The notes below the pieces were generated by a model. The model was given only the letters and a program-made list of their open reading frames with translations, did not search any database and was not told where the DNA came from. DNA of 53,141 bases from Labilithrix sp. (GTDB lineage: Bacteria > Myxococcota_A > Polyangia > Polyangiales > Polyangiaceae), in assembly GCA_019637195.1 (NCBI GenBank), contig JAHBWA010000057.1, positions 1 through 53,141 on the forward strand, in the 5' to 3' direction. Shown one piece after another: positions 32,850 through 40,940 of the stretch (its first letter is position 1; every line of letters starts with the position of its first letter). The position numbers and the translations under genes are program-made.

Positions 32850-33254
32850 ATGGTGAAGCCGCCGCAGAAGCCGACGACGATGAAGAACGAGAGGGCCGAG
32901 GAGCCGACGATCGCCGCAACGAACGAACCGACGTCGACGACGATCGCCGCTGAGTCCCCGAAGGCCGACGCTCCGAAGGCAGAGCCCCTGCCCAACGTCG
33001 CCTCGATCTCCGACGCCGACCTCCAAGCGATGCTCAAGGTCCTGCGCACCGAGGTCCGCCGTCGAGAGAACGAACGAGAGGCCTCCCGTCCCAAGGTCGG
33101 CTCCAAGGTCCGCATCCTGCGAGGGCGCCCCAAGTACGTCGGCAAGGTCGGCACCGCCGTCGTCGTCCGCAAGAGCCGGTGCTTCGTCGCAGTGCCCGAG
33201 GTCGACGCTCCGGCCTACCTGCTCATCTCCGACGTCGAACTCGTGGAGCGATGA
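32850..33254 (+). CDS. Small protein with KOW/SH3-like C-terminus, before integrase
   Basis: A 134-residue protein. The first 55 residues are low-complexity (Lys/Pro/Ala/Thr/Glu), then a short helix D-A-D-L-Q-A-M-L-K-V-L-R. The last 45 residues resemble a KOW-like barrel: G-S-K-V-R-I-L-R-G-R-P-K-Y-V-G-K-V-G-T-A-V-V-V. AGAGGA precedes the ATG at 32850. It shares ATGA with the integrase start, so it is co-translated and may be an accessory recombination factor. Confidence 0.7.
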   Translation: MVKPPQKPTTMKNERAEEPTIAATNEPTSTTIAAESPKADAPKAEPLPNVASISDADLQAMLKVLRTEVRRRENEREASRPKVGSKVRILRGRPKYVGKVGTAVVVRKSRCFVAVPEVDAPAYLLISDVELVER

Positions 33255-34564
33255 GGAGCACGTACTCGAAGAGGCCCTCGACCGAGGAGGTCGCCGTATC
33301 GAGCCCGTTCCTGCAGACGATCGGTGGAGAGCCGAAGGTCTACTGGAACAAGCGACACCGGGTCTTCTTCGGCAAGTACAAGCTTCACGGACGCTGGAAG
33401 AACAAGGTCGTCCCCGTCTGCATCGACACCGAGGAGAAGGCCACCAAGTGGTTCACGCTCTGGCTCGAGAAGCTCGAGGCAGACCATGTCGAACCGGTCA
33501 ACGACCTGATCGTCGTCGACGAACGAAAGACGATCCGGAACCTCGGCGACCGGTGGCTGCTCTGGAAGAAGCAGGGATGCACCACCGAGCTCAAGGCCCA
33601 TCGAGACGCCGGTCGGCTCCTTCGCAAGTGGGTCTACCCCCACCCGATCGCCGACGTCGACCTCGAGAACGATCTCGACATCGGCATCTGCACCGACTGG
33701 GTCGAGTGGGTGAAGAAGGCCGGAAGGGCACCGTACACGACAAGGAACATCGTCCAAGGGCTCCGAGGTTTTCTCGTCGACGTCCGAGGCAAGGGATGGG
33801 TGAAGCTCCGAGAGAACCCGCTCCTCGATCCGTACATCCGCAAGGTGCTCGGGACCGCTGACACGATCGCCGGCAAGAACACCATCATCCACCTGAAGAA
33901 GGAGGAGGCACAGCGCCTCGTGCTCTGCGAGTCGGAGCACGTTCCGTCGATCCGCAAGGTCCGCAACCTCGTTGCGATCGCCACCGGTGCGAGGGCCGGG
34001 GAGATCGGTGCCCTCCGCTGGGAGGACCTTGACCTCGAAGCGCAGGTGCCGACGGCGACGATCTTCCGACAGGTGCAGTTCACCGGGCTGAAGGGATCGC
34101 CCGTCTTCAAGGACCCGAAACGACGAAGCCACCGCATCCTTCCGCTCCATCCGGCAGCAGCGTCAGCCCTCCGGTGGTGGAAGGAGAAGGGCTGGAAGGA
34201 GTACGTCGGCGTCAGCCCGAGGCCGAGCGATCCCGTCTTCCCGACGCCGCATGGCGAGTACACGTTGGCCCGATGGTCGCCGCTCTTGAAGGCCGACCTC
34301 GCCGTTGCGAAGGTCCCCGTCCTCTTCGACGGCAAGTACCCGATCACGTTCCATGCACTGCGACGAACGTTCATGTCGCTGCTCGACGGCGAGGGCGTCG
34401 CCCGAGACCTGATCTCGGCGTTGGCCGGCCACTCAGGCAAGAGCGTCGCCGATCGTCACTACATCGCCAAGAACATCGACCGCTTCTACGCCGTCATCCT
34501 GCACCTCCCGATCCCCGAGACGCTTCCGTGGATTCCTGAGTCTGAGGCGAAGCCCACCGAGTGA
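33251..34564 (+). CDS. Tyrosine recombinase (integrase) of island 2
   Basis: A 437-residue integrase. A core-binding domain spans about 95-200 and the catalytic domain about 215-410. Active-site residues are R248 (G-A-R-A-G-E), H368-x-x-R371 (H-A-L-R-R-T), H394 (L-A-G-H-S-G) and Y404 (R-H-Y-I), with a Lys candidate near 288-290. The start is ATG 33251, overlapping the preceding gene (ATGA); the longer frame upstream would duplicate that gene's end. It is related to the island 1 integrase, for instance in the P-R-P-S/T-D-P-V-F-P segment. It lies about 2.9 kb from the right attachment copy and not next to it. Confidence 0.95.
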   Translation: MRSTYSKRPSTEEVAVSSPFLQTIGGEPKVYWNKRHRVFFGKYKLHGRWKNKVVPVCIDTEEKATKWFTLWLEKLEADHVEPVNDLIVVDERKTIRNLGDRWLLWKKQGCTTELKAHRDAGRLLRKWVYPHPIADVDLENDLDIGICTDWVEWVKKAGRAPYTTRNIVQGLRGFLVDVRGKGWVKLRENPLLDPYIRKVLGTADTIAGKNTIIHLKKEEAQRLVLCESEHVPSIRKVRNLVAIATGARAGEIGALRWEDLDLEAQVPTATIFRQVQFTGLKGSPVFKDPKRRSHRILPLHPAAASALRWWKEKGWKEYVGVSPRPSDPVFPTPHGEYTLARWSPLLKADLAVAKVPVLFDGKYPITFHALRRTFMSLLDGEGVARDLISALAGHSGKSVADRHYIAKNIDRFYAVILHLPIPETLPWIPESEAKPTE

Positions 34565-34601
34565 CCCACGAGAATCTCGAACGGCGTCGATGGGGGAACC
34601 T

Positions 34602-35159
34602 TCAGTGGCAATTCGGAGTCCACGAGAGTGCGCTGCTGGGGCCGGCTCCGTTGTCGGCGCCGAGGTAGACGACCATGGTGTTGCGATCGAGACCGGCCGT
34701 CCAATTCGCACTCGAGCACACGAAGGCGAGGACGTCTCGTGGACCGGTGGCCGGTTGGGACGGATCTGCGAAGGTCCCATCCTTGCTGCAATCGAGTGCG
34801 AAGCCGACGCCCTTGACCGTCACCTTCGCATACGACGACATCCCGTCGTCTGTCACCGAGTAGGTCCAATCCACCTGTCCCGGCCCGAACGCAACCTGCC
34901 CTCCGCAGTCGGCCGAGAACACCGGTCCGGCGTCGGCGTCGTTCGATGCGTCGAGAGCGCCGTCGACGATGGAGCTGTCCGCCGAGGAGTCGTTCGAGCT
35001 CGTCGAGCCGTCGTCGATGACGGAGAGAGAGTCGGTACCCGAGTCCGTCGCACTCGTGTTCGAGTTATCGTCGTTGCTCTCGTCGCCGCCGCAGTTGACG
35101 ACGATGGTGCACAGCACCGAGATCGCCGACGTTGCCAAGATCGTTCGCAGATGAATCAT
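34602..35159 (-). CDS. Lipoprotein with Asp/Ser-rich linker
   Basis: A 185-residue protein. The signal peptide ends in lipobox cysteine C23 (T-I-V-V-N-C-G-G). A 60-residue Asp/Ser/Thr/Asn linker comes next. A small C-terminal domain with three or four cysteines (A-D-C-G-G, L-D-C-S, F-V-C-S, N-C-H) is probably disulfide-bonded. No enzyme motif is seen. A 17-bp motif copy ends 15 bp upstream of the start codon on the template side (35174-35190), a position suited to repression. The gene converges on the integrase gene. Confidence 0.83.
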   Translation of the reverse strand: MIHLRTILATSAISVLCTIVVNCGGDESNDDNSNTSATDSGTDSLSVIDDGSTSSNDSSADSSIVDGALDASNDADAGPVFSADCGGQVAFGPGQVDWTYSVTDDGMSSYAKVTVKGVGFALDCSKDGTFADPSQPATGPRDVLAFVCSSANWTAGLDRNTMVVYLGADNGAGPSSALSWTPNCH

Positions 35160-35173
35160 CGCATACCCTTTCG

Positions 35174-35190
35174 TTCGTCACATGTGAGGT
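35174..35190 (+). promoter_or_regulatory. 17-bp motif copy 2 (lipoprotein promoter)
   Basis: TTCGTCACATGTGAGGT, exact match to the other two copies, just upstream of the leftward lipoprotein start at 35159. Confidence 0.65.
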
Positions 35191-35372
35191 GTCTTGTGGA
35201 TGGCGATCTCTCGTCGTTGAGTCCGTGGTCTGAACCCGGTCAGGTTCCCTCGGTTCGTCTTCCTCGGCCCACGATTTGACCCGAGAAGGGCCCGTGCTCC
35301 GGTCCGTGAGGTATCCACCATTCTCGAGGTCCGGAGGGCTCGAGGGTCAACGAGGGCTCGTGAACAACAGCC

Positions 35373-36056
35373 TCATCGAATCTCGCAGTTGCACAGTTCG
35401 GCTGCCCGTCGGAGAGCGATCTTGGTCGCCATGAGGTTGGCGATGCACTGAGGGCCTCCTTTCTTCGCGCAACACAGAGTCCCGCTATTCCCCGTCGTGC
35501 AGTGCGGATGCGCCATGTACGCCGCAGCATCCCGACGACGCTGTTCGGCATCACCGGAGCCGGACGCTCGAGGTCCTTGCGTCGTCGTTGCGCTCGAGTC
35601 CTTCTCGGTCCGTGCCAACAACGCCACCGCCTCGCAGCGCTGGAGGCACTGCGCACGTTCGTCGTCGTTCAACTCGCTTGAGGTGCACGTGGCTGCCGCG
35701 AACTTCTTCGCTTCGTCGGAGACCGCCGATCGTTTGGCGATGAGGACTGGATGAGGCGATCCGCACTTCTCGAGCGGCGGAACGACGAGACGTTGCCACC
35801 GATCCTTGCTCTCGCGCTCTTTCAGTTCCTTCTCGATGCCCTCGGTTGCGACGGCCGCCTTCTTGTCCGCATCCGCATTGTCGCCACCCGCATCGGGAGC
35901 AGTGACCGATGTTGCGGCCATGGGCTGCATCGAGACAGCCGGTGGCGGTGGCGCCGGTGGCGGTGGCGGCTGGGGAAGGGGCTCGGCCCCACCACATGCA
36001 GAAACGATCGGAACGAAGAATGCGAGCGAGAGCGCTCCTCGGCGTTGTGCGGTCAT
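35373..36056 (-). CDS. Lipoprotein with proline-rich and cysteine-containing regions
   Basis: A 227-residue protein. The signal peptide ends in lipobox cysteine C21 (P-I-V-S-A-C-G-G). A proline tract (about 27-40) and an Ala/Asp-rich linker follow. The C-terminal half is helical with cysteines in E-K-C-G, T-C-T-S, Q-C-L-Q-R-C, P-H-C-T, L-C-C-A, Q-C-I-A and L-C-N-C. No family is recognised. It is divergent from the XRE regulator at 36202, with a 17-bp motif copy in the shared promoter region. Confidence 0.8.
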   Translation of the reverse strand: MTAQRRGALSLAFFVPIVSACGGAEPLPQPPPPPAPPPPAVSMQPMAATSVTAPDAGGDNADADKKAAVATEGIEKELKERESKDRWQRLVVPPLEKCGSPHPVLIAKRSAVSDEAKKFAAATCTSSELNDDERAQCLQRCEAVALLARTEKDSSATTTQGPRASGSGDAEQRRRDAAAYMAHPHCTTGNSGTLCCAKKGGPQCIANLMATKIALRRAAELCNCEIR

Positions 36057-36145
36057 GGGCTCCTCCCCATCGTGGCTCAGTGGTCCTCATGGCGGATTTC
36101 GTCGAGGTTGAATCGTCTTCGGCTGCGCTGATGCCGTCAACTCGT

Positions 36146-36162
36146 TTCGTCACATGTGAGGT
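36146..36162 (+). promoter_or_regulatory. 17-bp motif copy 3 (lipoprotein/XRE divergent promoter)
   Basis: TTCGTCACATGTGAGGT between the divergent lipoprotein (36056) and XRE gene (36202), about 40 bp before the latter. Probable operator of the XRE protein. Confidence 0.65.
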
Positions 36163-36201
36163 ACTCGGATCAAGCCAAGTCCTTGACCTTCTTCGGCACA
36201 T

Positions 36202-36501
36202 ATGCCGAAGGCTGCGACGGACGAACGACCCTCCCGGGTGCACAAGCAGAGCGCCCGGTACCTTCGTGAGGCGAAGGCGTTGGGGCTTCGTCTCCGTCGC
36301 CTTCGAGAGGAGCACGAGTGGACGCTGGAGCAGACCGCCGAGCGATGCGACCTCGACCTGAAGCACCTGCAGAAGATCGAGAGCGGTCAGCTCAACGTCA
36401 CCCTCGTCACCTTGGTCCGCCTGGCCGTAGGCTTCCGGGAGCCGATGGCGACGCTCTTCGCCGACGCCTCCGCACCAAAAGCGAAGAGGCCCAAACGATG
36501 A
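36202..36501 (+). CDS. XRE-family transcriptional regulator of island 2
   Basis: A 99-residue protein with a Cro/CI-type HTH at about 26-82: L-R-R-L-R-E-E-H-E-W-T-L-E-Q-T-A-E-R-C-D-L, then L-Q-K-I-E-S-G-Q-L-N-V-T-L-V-T-L-V-R-L-A. Basic extensions lie on both sides. It is divergent from a lipoprotein and flanked by the 17-bp motif, the same arrangement as in island 1. It probably controls the lipoproteins and possibly excision. Confidence 0.88.
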   Translation: MPKAATDERPSRVHKQSARYLREAKALGLRLRRLREEHEWTLEQTAERCDLDLKHLQKIESGQLNVTLVTLVRLAVGFREPMATLFADASAPKAKRPKR

Positions 36502-36506
36502 GGCCC

Positions 36507-36731
36507 TCAAGCGTCCGCCTCTCGTTCGACGACGACGGAGAGGACGTCCCTCGGCCATCCGTTCCACGTCTGGACCTCTTCTCGTCGGAAGGCACTCAGC
36601 GCCGACCAGATCGCATCGTCTTCGCAGATCTCCTCAGCGACGAAGGACCACTCCCGACGTTCCGTCCGGTTCAAGCCGATCGACGCTGCGTAGCCGACGG
36701 TGATCCGGTAGCGACGAACGAGGTCGATCAT
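36507..36731 (-). CDS. Small hypothetical protein (74 aa), second of a pair
   Basis: Starts M-I-D-L-V-R-R-Y-R-I-T-V-G-Y and contains W-S-F-V-A-E-E-I-C-E-D-D-A-I-W. Its ATG shares ATGA with the stop of the 36728-37102 gene, indicating coupling. The composition is balanced and unlike shadow frames. The family is unknown. Confidence 0.6.
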   Translation of the reverse strand: MIDLVRRYRITVGYAASIGLNRTERREWSFVAEEICEDDAIWSALSAFRREEVQTWNGWPRDVLSVVVEREADA

Positions 36732-37102
36732 GTCGTCCTCGACTTCTGCAACCGGCGCTTCGCTGACTTGAGCTGCTTTCGAAGCCGACGCACCGTCGCT
36801 CCATCCGACCAGGACCAGAGGAGGACGTCACCACCTCCCTCGTCCTTGTCGCCCTCGAGCGGCTCTGTGCCGTCATTCTCGGCGCACCAGAGGATGAACG
36901 GATCGACGCTCCCACGAACTGCCCGATCGAGGAGCTTCATGCGCTCCTTGACGACGAGCAGCGTCGAGGCGATCGAGAGCAGAAGCGCTCCCTCCTCAAA
37001 GGACGCCTCTCCAAGCCGTTCCGAAAGCTGGCGTACGGCGTCGATCGTTCGAATCAGGTGGTACAGCTCATCGCTGAGGCTGACGGCCTTCCGGTCTCCC
37101 AT
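36728..37102 (-). CDS. Hypothetical helical protein (124 aa), first of a pair
   Basis: Starts M-G-D-R-K-A-V-S-L-S-D-E-L and is largely helical: L-I-R-T-I-D-A-V-R-Q-L-S-E-R-L, then A-L-L-L-S-I-A-S-T-L-L-V-V-K-E-R-M, with a Lys/Arg-rich C-terminus. No strong ribosome binding site precedes it. It is coupled to a 74-aa partner by a 4-bp overlap. Small coupled pairs near element ends are often toxin-antitoxin or regulatory genes, but no family motif supports that here. Confidence 0.6.
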   Translation of the reverse strand: MGDRKAVSLSDELYHLIRTIDAVRQLSERLGEASFEEGALLLSIASTLLVVKERMKLLDRAVRGSVDPFILWCAENDGTEPLEGDKDEGGGDVLLWSWSDGATVRRLRKQLKSAKRRLQKSRTT

Positions 37103-37462
37103 CGTTCCGAGGAGCAAGGTAGGTCGTTGCGATGTGCCCTTTCACTCGTCCTTGGCGAAGACGGCCCCCTCGACCTCACCGACGAACGAGAGAGGACGTC
37201 CATCGTCGTCACCATCGAACGAGACCAGGCCCCAAACCTACCAAATGGACCTCAACGGCGACGTCTCGTGCGACCGCTCCAACGACGACCGGAGGAGGTG
37301 CAGCGATATACCATGTGGTATCAACCTTGGTATCGAATCCTTGGTTTATGGCCCATATGCCAAGTTTGGCATGGCCCCTCGTACTCCGAACCATCGAACG
37401 AAAGGCCTATATTTACCTCATCGAGCCATCGATTGGTATCGCATGCACAACCTATGCCCTAG
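37103..37462. repeat. Island 2 right-end region with TTGGTAT-type motifs
   Basis: About 360 bp without a gene and lower in GC than the flanks. It holds a palindrome ATACCA-TG-TGGTAT (37308-37321), CCTTGGTATC (37325-37334), a near-palindrome ATGCCAAGTTTGGCAT (37357-37372) and TTGGTAT (37433-37439). These match the TTGGTAT motifs just inside the left end. Probable arm-type integrase or excisionase sites of island 2. Confidence 0.6.
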
Positions 37463-37518
37463 TTTGAAAACCGCCGTGGGGCAACCCACCGGGAGTTCGA
37501 ATCTCTCCTCCTCCGCCA
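37463..37518 (+). repeat. Attachment site, right copy
   Basis: A 56-bp copy of the tRNA-Ser 3' half with one difference (C at 37487 where the tRNA has T). It marks the right end of island 2, presumably the 3' end of the original host tRNA displaced by integration. Confidence 0.93.
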
Positions 37519-37649
37519 GTAGTTCCCCGCTGCTTTCGCGGCGTTCCGCCCGTTTCGGAGGCGCTGACGGGGTGGACCCGAGGGGTCTCGAGAGGACCCG
37601 TTGAGACCCCGATCTCGGCACGGTTTCGGCACGAATAAGACCGGTCCCG

Positions 37650-40364
37650 CTAGGCGCCCGGAGAGTCGCCGCTCTCGCCTGCACCTGGTAGCGCGCGAGA
37701 TGTCGCTGTCGCGAGGTCTGGCTTCTCGCGGCGAGGGAAGAGGGGCATCCAGTCTCCCTGGTTCTCGCCCTTTACCCAGAGCGGCGTCAGTGTGATTGAC
37801 GGCACGTTGTAGAAGAAGACCAGAAGGTGACCGCCGTTGCCGTAGCCCAGCAACCTCTCGCTACATTTCTTCGCGTCCCATGGACGGTGTTCTCGACGAC
37901 GACGCGGCTCGAACGCCTTGTCCGCGGCGTACGCTAGAAAGGCACGCAGGTCTTCCCGCGCAGCGGTGTCCGAGATGATGCTCGCGGAGGGAAAGAGCTC
38001 TCCAGTCTCGGCCACTTCCTCGTGAGGCTCCAACACCTCGACGTTCTCGATGCGTCGTTCGGACAAGAAGGAGCGCAGGTTGGCGATGCCCGAAGCGCGC
38101 GCCGCGGCGAAGCCAACAATCACACGTCGCTGGTTGAAGCTCTCAAGTCTTTCCGGCGAAAGCGGATCAGCCAAATGCTCATCCAGCATCCGTCGTTCAT
38201 CCGTGATGCCAAGCCACTGGCAGAGCGTGGTCACGGCGTGGCCAGCTGCGCCGCAGAAATCGTCCCAGAGCAGGAGGTCGCCGTCATGGTTCTCGAGTGC
38301 AAGCTCGAGCTGAGCCACCGGCCTTCGAAGGTCAACCTCGACGTCGTTCATGAGGTAGCCAAGGAGCGCGCTGCTGTCCCCCGTGCCGCCGAGTGGACAG
38401 ACGGCGTGAACATCAAAACCGCCCTCACGTGCAGCGCTCAACCTCGATTCAAGCGCTTCTACGAAAAAGTCACGATTCTTGAACTCGATGCTCTCCAGCA
38501 TGCGCAACGCGGCACGTGCACGAGCTTCGGTTCGAAATTGCCGAAGAAAGGACGCAATTCGCGCTGGCGACACAGGTTCGCCCGATTCTGTCTGGTAGCG
38601 ACCGAACGTCACCCCCAGCTCCTCGATCCGGGGCCAGGCAGTCCTCAGGAAGGCCTCCAGAGCGCCCTCTCGATGTGAGACGACGCGCGTTTCAGACACG
38701 GCCTCTGGCTTGGGCTGACCGCGGTAGAAGTCGCCGTCTATGAGCTTCTTCTCAGCCTCTAGAATCAACTCTGGATCGAGCCTTGTTGCCCGATATGCTG
38801 CCGGCTCAACAGAGAGCCCGTACTCGATCTTGAGAACGTTCTTGGTGGCGATGAATGTCGGAAGGACCGCATCCTCTGGAGCGAATACGTAAAGCTGCTG
38901 GAGTGCCGCGCGTGTGCCAGCCTCGCTCCGTTGCCCCGCTAGCGCGGGCGTTGCCTGCGCGAACTCCTCCACGCTGTCTCCGACGAAGGCATGCGTGTCC
39001 AAGCCCATCTTCTTCACGTCGGGAAGGTCCACCTCGACCTTCTGTTCTTTGAGGCTTTGTTCACCGACAGCCAAGCTGGTGGCGATGCGGAGTGCTTGGT
39101 CGTGGATGAGGTCCCTGAACCGAGCGACGGATCCCGTGAGCTTTCGCCATGCGGCCATTTCCTTGGCCTCGTAGCTCTGTGTCACCGACACAGTGAGCGC
39201 TCGCTTTAGGAGTTGTCGTTCACGAAGGGCTTTGAACCGCGGGAGGGTGGTCGCGCGCAGGACGTCGTCGTCAACGAGCTCGAGCCAATCCCGCACCGCG
39301 GAGGCTGCCATAGGTTCCAGCGCACGACGCGCCATCGCCTCAAGGGCACGAACCTTGTGGTGGTAGTAGACCTTCTCGAAAAGAATCCCGCGCGTCATCG
39401 CGAGCTCTTTCAGCGCGCGCGCTCCCGGCGCGCTGATGGAGATTATGCGAACGCGTTCGTCTGTACCCGCACCGGCCCAATTGGCTAGCTCCTCGAGGCC
39501 TTGCTCTCTCAGGAGGGCAACCGAGACGTCAAGTGCATGCACTTTCTCAATAATGCGTCGCACGTCAACTGCGCAGGGGACACCCGCCATCATGCAGTCA
39601 CGTGGCATGTAGTCCAGCTTGTCGGCATCGAACGGTCCACTCAGCAGCAAGCTCAGAAAGGCTCGCTTTGGCAGTGCCGGACCACCGACGATCAAAGAAG
39701 CAATTCTCGTGGTGGCGACTCCGACGTCTCGCAGGAAGTCGGCTCCTACCTGTGGCAGTCCCAACAGCTCTTGAAAGGCGGATGACCGAACGAACACTGC
39801 TGCGAACGACTCGCTTGTCGATGGACGCTTCTTGCTCTTGTACCGCTTCCACATTCTGCTGCGCAGGTCCTCGACCCCCGGCAACTTGTCAATGACGGTT
39901 TCCGGCACGTGACTCAGCAGACAGTGGCCGCAGTCATGAACGAGCGCCGCTAGCCGCAATAGCTTCGCATCAACGTCTGCGACCGCCCGATCTCCCGCGC
40001 GACCCGAGTTGCGCTCGAGTCCGTCAATGAGCGCCGTCATCTGATGTAGAGCGCCCAACGAATGTTCGAAACGGGAATGACCAGCCGTTGGATAGACCCA
40101 GTGCGCAACGCCAAGCTGCCGGATGAAGCGGAGACGCTGCAGCAGGTAGCTGTCGAGAACGGCAACTTCCCACGGGAACAGCCGAAGCGATCCCCAAAGC
40201 CCATCGTTGATGACCTTTGGTCGCGGCTGCACGGCTCCGCTCCGAATCCGCTCGATGTGCGGACGAAGCCAGTCGGCGCAAATCTCCTCTAACTCCCGCT
40301 CCAGACGGTCGACCGCCTCACGAGGAGCATCGGCCCCCGTCGTCTCAGGCCCCCCCGCCGTCAC
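37650..40364 (-). CDS. SAMHD1-like HD domain protein with C-terminal PRTase-like segment
   Basis: A 904-residue protein. Residues about 60-330 match SAMHD1/dGTPase-type HD phosphohydrolases: L-R-F-I-R-Q-L-G and Y-P-T-A-G-H96-S-R-F-E-H101-S-L-G, then the HD motif L-V-H143-D144-C-G-H, then D-A-D-K-L-D-Y. These are the metal ligands and dNTPase core. A helical middle follows. Near residue 700 is L-L-L-W-D-D-F-C-G-A-A-G-H, a strand-acidic-loop like the PRPP loop of phosphoribosyltransferase-like (PRTase-CE) domains. Depletion of dNTPs is a plausible antiphage role. GTG 40364 (or TTG 40367) starts directly after the stop of the small upstream gene. Confidence 0.85.
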   Translation of the reverse strand: MTAGGPETTGADAPREAVDRLERELEEICADWLRPHIERIRSGAVQPRPKVINDGLWGSLRLFPWEVAVLDSYLLQRLRFIRQLGVAHWVYPTAGHSRFEHSLGALHQMTALIDGLERNSGRAGDRAVADVDAKLLRLAALVHDCGHCLLSHVPETVIDKLPGVEDLRSRMWKRYKSKKRPSTSESFAAVFVRSSAFQELLGLPQVGADFLRDVGVATTRIASLIVGGPALPKRAFLSLLLSGPFDADKLDYMPRDCMMAGVPCAVDVRRIIEKVHALDVSVALLREQGLEELANWAGAGTDERVRIISISAPGARALKELAMTRGILFEKVYYHHKVRALEAMARRALEPMAASAVRDWLELVDDDVLRATTLPRFKALRERQLLKRALTVSVTQSYEAKEMAAWRKLTGSVARFRDLIHDQALRIATSLAVGEQSLKEQKVEVDLPDVKKMGLDTHAFVGDSVEEFAQATPALAGQRSEAGTRAALQQLYVFAPEDAVLPTFIATKNVLKIEYGLSVEPAAYRATRLDPELILEAEKKLIDGDFYRGQPKPEAVSETRVVSHREGALEAFLRTAWPRIEELGVTFGRYQTESGEPVSPARIASFLRQFRTEARARAALRMLESIEFKNRDFFVEALESRLSAAREGGFDVHAVCPLGGTGDSSALLGYLMNDVEVDLRRPVAQLELALENHDGDLLLWDDFCGAAGHAVTTLCQWLGITDERRMLDEHLADPLSPERLESFNQRRVIVGFAAARASGIANLRSFLSERRIENVEVLEPHEEVAETGELFPSASIISDTAAREDLRAFLAYAADKAFEPRRRREHRPWDAKKCSERLLGYGNGGHLLVFFYNVPSITLTPLWVKGENQGDWMPLFPRREKPDLATATSRALPGAGESGDSPGA

Positions 40365-40367
40365 CAA

Positions 40368-40748
40368 CTAGTTCGCCTCCGCGAGCGCCTCATTCAGGCG
40401 ATGCGCGAGCTTCCGAAAAGTGTCGGCGGAGGGGAGTTGGTCCAGCTCGGTTCGCGCATCGTCCTCGCTCAGCTTGAAGGTCGCGTAGCGCAGGCTGGGA
40501 TTCTCGAGCGAGACGATCAAGTCGCGCTCACCCTCCAAGAGCATCTCCGTCGCTTCCGGGCAGACGCCGAAGACTGGATCGAAATTCTCGAGCATGCGCG
40601 CTGCGGTAAGTGCCATGGACGGCTCGGTACGGGCGAGTTCGAGCATCGAGCGGAACGCTGCGTGGAACCGCTGACCCTCTGCGAGAAATCTGCCCCGCTC
40701 CGCACGAAGAGCGAACAGCAATCCGCGGAAAAAAACCGTGGTCTCCAT
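40368..40748 (-). CDS. Small helical protein upstream of the HD/PRTase gene
   Basis: A 126-residue protein, with GGGAGG 6 bp before the ATG at 40748. It is mostly helical (A-L-R-A-E-R-G-R-F-L-A-E, A-A-R-M-L-E-N-F-D-P-V-F) and acidic toward the end. No family is recognised. Its stop abuts the start of the HD gene (3 bp or fewer), so the two are co-translated. A sensor, inhibitor or assembly partner of the HD protein is the natural guess. Confidence 0.75.
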   Translation of the reverse strand: METTVFFRGLLFALRAERGRFLAEGQRFHAAFRSMLELARTEPSMALTAARMLENFDPVFGVCPEATEMLLEGERDLIVSLENPSLRYATFKLSEDDARTELDQLPSADTFRKLAHRLNEALAEAN

Positions 40749-40908
40749 GGCTGCCTCCCTAGCGATCCGGATCGAGCCTACGCATCCGAGCGGGCCCGTT
40801 CCAGGCATGATTTTCTCACACATTTTGCACAGATGAGCATGTCGCTGCGATCGCTCGTCTCCGCCGCTCCGAGGGCATTCGCGGGGCCACGGCATCTTGT
40901 CTGCCGGA

Positions 40909-40926
40909 AGTATACATACGTATACT
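40909..40926. promoter_or_regulatory. Palindromic operator, probable LexA-type box
   Basis: AGTATACATACGTATACT: perfect 7-bp arms (AGTATAC / GTATACT) around ATAC. It lies 15 bp before the LexA-like start and within the 192-bp region shared with the divergent HD operon. Confidence 0.7.
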
Positions 40927-40940
40927 CAGCCGTTCAAGGG

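Larger units (their letters stand above)
23492..37518. mobile_element. Integrated island 2 at the tRNA-Ser site
   Basis: A region of about 14 kb between the second and third copies of the tRNA 3' half. It holds a tyrosine recombinase and excisionase-like protein (32480-34564), a family A polymerase-like protein, two lipoproteins with an XRE regulator, and a cargo block including a methyltransferase-DUF262-HEPN operon and a glycosyltransferase. Conjugation and virion genes are not seen. Base composition is visibly lower in GC at 24.3-27.5 kb than in the flanking chromosome. Confidence 0.87.
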
